Source of the DNA: Fen-671 sp035502515
GTDB taxonomy: Bacteria > Actinomycetota > Acidimicrobiia > Acidimicrobiales > Palsa-688
DNA length: 6,725 nucleotides
NCBI GenBank assembly: GCA_035502515.1
Contig: DATJUH010000222.1
Coordinates: forward strand, 1 to 6,725
Reading direction: 5' to 3'
Shown: positions 5,963-6,725 of the stretch, piece by piece
Numbering within the stretch: the first letter of the stretch is position 1
Layout of the letters: each line of letters starts with the position of its first letter
Notes under the pieces: generated by a model
Told to the model about the DNA's origin: nothing
Databases searched by the model: none
Seen by the model: only the letters and a program-made list of their open reading frames with translations
Position numbers and translations under genes: made by a program

Positions 5963-6725
5963 GCGTCTCCGCCCGCCGGGTACTGCCGGCCGGTCTTGTG
6001 GCCCGGGTGGAGGCGTGGATGGCCGAGGATCCCGACCCGGTCACCCGCGCCGAACTGTCAACCCTCCTGGAAGCGGGCGACGAGGCCGGGCTACGGGACC
6101 GCTTCGACCACCCTCTCAGCTTCGGCACCGCCGGGTTGCGCGGCCCGATCGGGGCCGGCCCGGGCCGCATGAACCAGGTAGTCGTCCGCAAGACGACCGC
6201 CGGGCTGGCCCGCTACCTCGTAGAGCAGGCCGGCCCCGCCGGACCGAGTGTGGTGGTGGGGCGCGACGCCAGGCAGGGCTCGGCCGTGTTCGCCGACGAC
6301 GCGGCCAGGGTGGCGGCTGCCGGCGGGGTGCGGGCACTTCGCTTCGAGCAGCCCTTGCCGACTCCGGTCACAGCCTTTGCCGTCCGCCATCTCGGGGCCG
6401 CCGCCGGCATCATGATCACGGCCAGCCACAACCCCGCCCCCGACAACGGCTACAAGGTCTACCTGGGCGACGGCGCCCAGGTCATCCCGCCCTATGATGC
6501 CGAGATCGCAGCCCGGGCGGCGAGCGCGCGGGTACCGGGGCAAGCGGACCTCTTTCGGCCCTTCGGGGACCTGCTGGCCGACGTCGGCGACGCCGACGTG
6601 CTGGCCGCTTACCGCCACGCCGTCCTGGCCGTGGTCGACCCCGGCGGGCCGCGCCGCTTGCGCGTTACCTACAGCCCCCTGCACGGGGTGGGCGCCGCCG
6701 TCTTGCCGGCGCTGCTGGAAGAGGC
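5959..6725 (+). CDS. Phospho-sugar mutase (alpha-D-phosphohexomutase family), 3' truncated by window edge
   Basis: The frame begins with GTG overlapping the phosphorylase stop as GTGA and stays open for 255 complete codons to the right edge, roughly the first half of a family of about 550 residues. It shows the substrate-loop entry FGTAGLRG (55-62), GRDAR (101-105), PTPVT (134-138), the active-site serine loop ITASHNP (153-159, phospho-acceptor Ser156) followed by NGYKVY (163-168), and YSPLHGVG (238-245). The FGTAGLRG form and the N-terminal extension resemble the PGM2-like branch rather than bacterial phosphomannomutase or GlmM. Coupled to a nucleoside phosphorylase, it probably isomerises (deoxy)ribose 1-phosphate to the 5-phosphate, though glucose 1-phosphate is possible. 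Domains 3-4, which set sugar specificity, lie outside the window. With no Shine-Dalgarno, translation is likely coupled to the preceding gene. Confidence 0.9.
   Translation, partial: MSVSARRVLPAGLVARVEAWMAEDPDPVTRAELSTLLEAGDEAGLRDRFDHPLSFGTAGLRGPIGAGPGRMNQVVVRKTTAGLARYLVEQAGPAGPSVVVGRDARQGSAVFADDAARVAAAGGVRALRFEQPLPTPVTAFAVRHLGAAAGIMITASHNPAPDNGYKVYLGDGAQVIPPYDAEIAARAASARVPGQADLFRPFGDLLADVGDADVLAAYRHAVLAVVDPGGPRRLRVTYSPLHGVGAAVLPALLEE

Noticed and set aside
5655..6497. A 280-codon + strand frame crossing the phosphorylase-mutase junction
   Set aside because: It is out of frame with both real genes, Arg/Pro/Gly-rich and motif-free; the true frame from 5959 carries the full phosphomutase signature.

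Overview
The window is GC-rich (about 70% by eye) and densely coded. All six genes lie on the + strand, and long chance open frames run on the opposite strand. An LLM-family oxidoreductase with the F420-type motif, mixed GTG/ATG starts and apparently leaderless genes point to an actinobacterium (Actinomycetota). The class cannot be fixed from the sequence; I saw no tRNA, rRNA, CRISPR or insertion sequence.

Layout. Positions 1-120 are non-coding or the tail of an upstream gene: a C-rich array of five GCCCCACGCC units, a strong hairpin at 76-100, then TANNNT promoter-like hexamers just before a GTG start. Positions 121-1524 encode a class-III PLP aminotransferase (AGXT2-like) whose last ~34 residues are written by an 11-unit, 9-bp minisatellite. 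Positions 1525-1675 form a 151-bp gap with a locally AT-rich patch carrying a 16-bp imperfect duplication and a perfect 7-bp-arm inverted repeat. Next come a nitrilase-superfamily beta-ureidopropionase-like amidohydrolase (1676-2518), a dihydropyrimidinase/hydantoinase (2583-3983) and an LLM-class F420-type oxidoreductase (4078-5079). Last are a trimeric-type purine nucleoside phosphorylase (5096-5962) and, overlapping it by 4 bases, a phospho-sugar mutase (5959 to beyond the right edge).

How the genes fit together. Dihydropyrimidinase opens dihydrouracil or dihydrothymine, the amidohydrolase releases beta-alanine or beta-aminoisobutyrate, and the aminotransferase turns these into malonate or methylmalonate semialdehyde. 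This is the lower part of reductive pyrimidine catabolism. The canonical first enzyme, flavin/iron-sulfur dihydropyrimidine dehydrogenase, is absent from the window. The LLM oxidoreductase is the only redox enzyme here and the natural candidate for an associated, poorly characterised step. The phosphorylase and mutase add purine nucleoside phosphorolysis and handling of the released pentose 1-phosphate, so the whole window has a nucleoside/nucleobase salvage and breakdown theme. The main novelty candidates are the role of the LLM enzyme, the repeat-encoded aminotransferase tail and the repeat/hairpin/G-quadruplex-prone upstream region.
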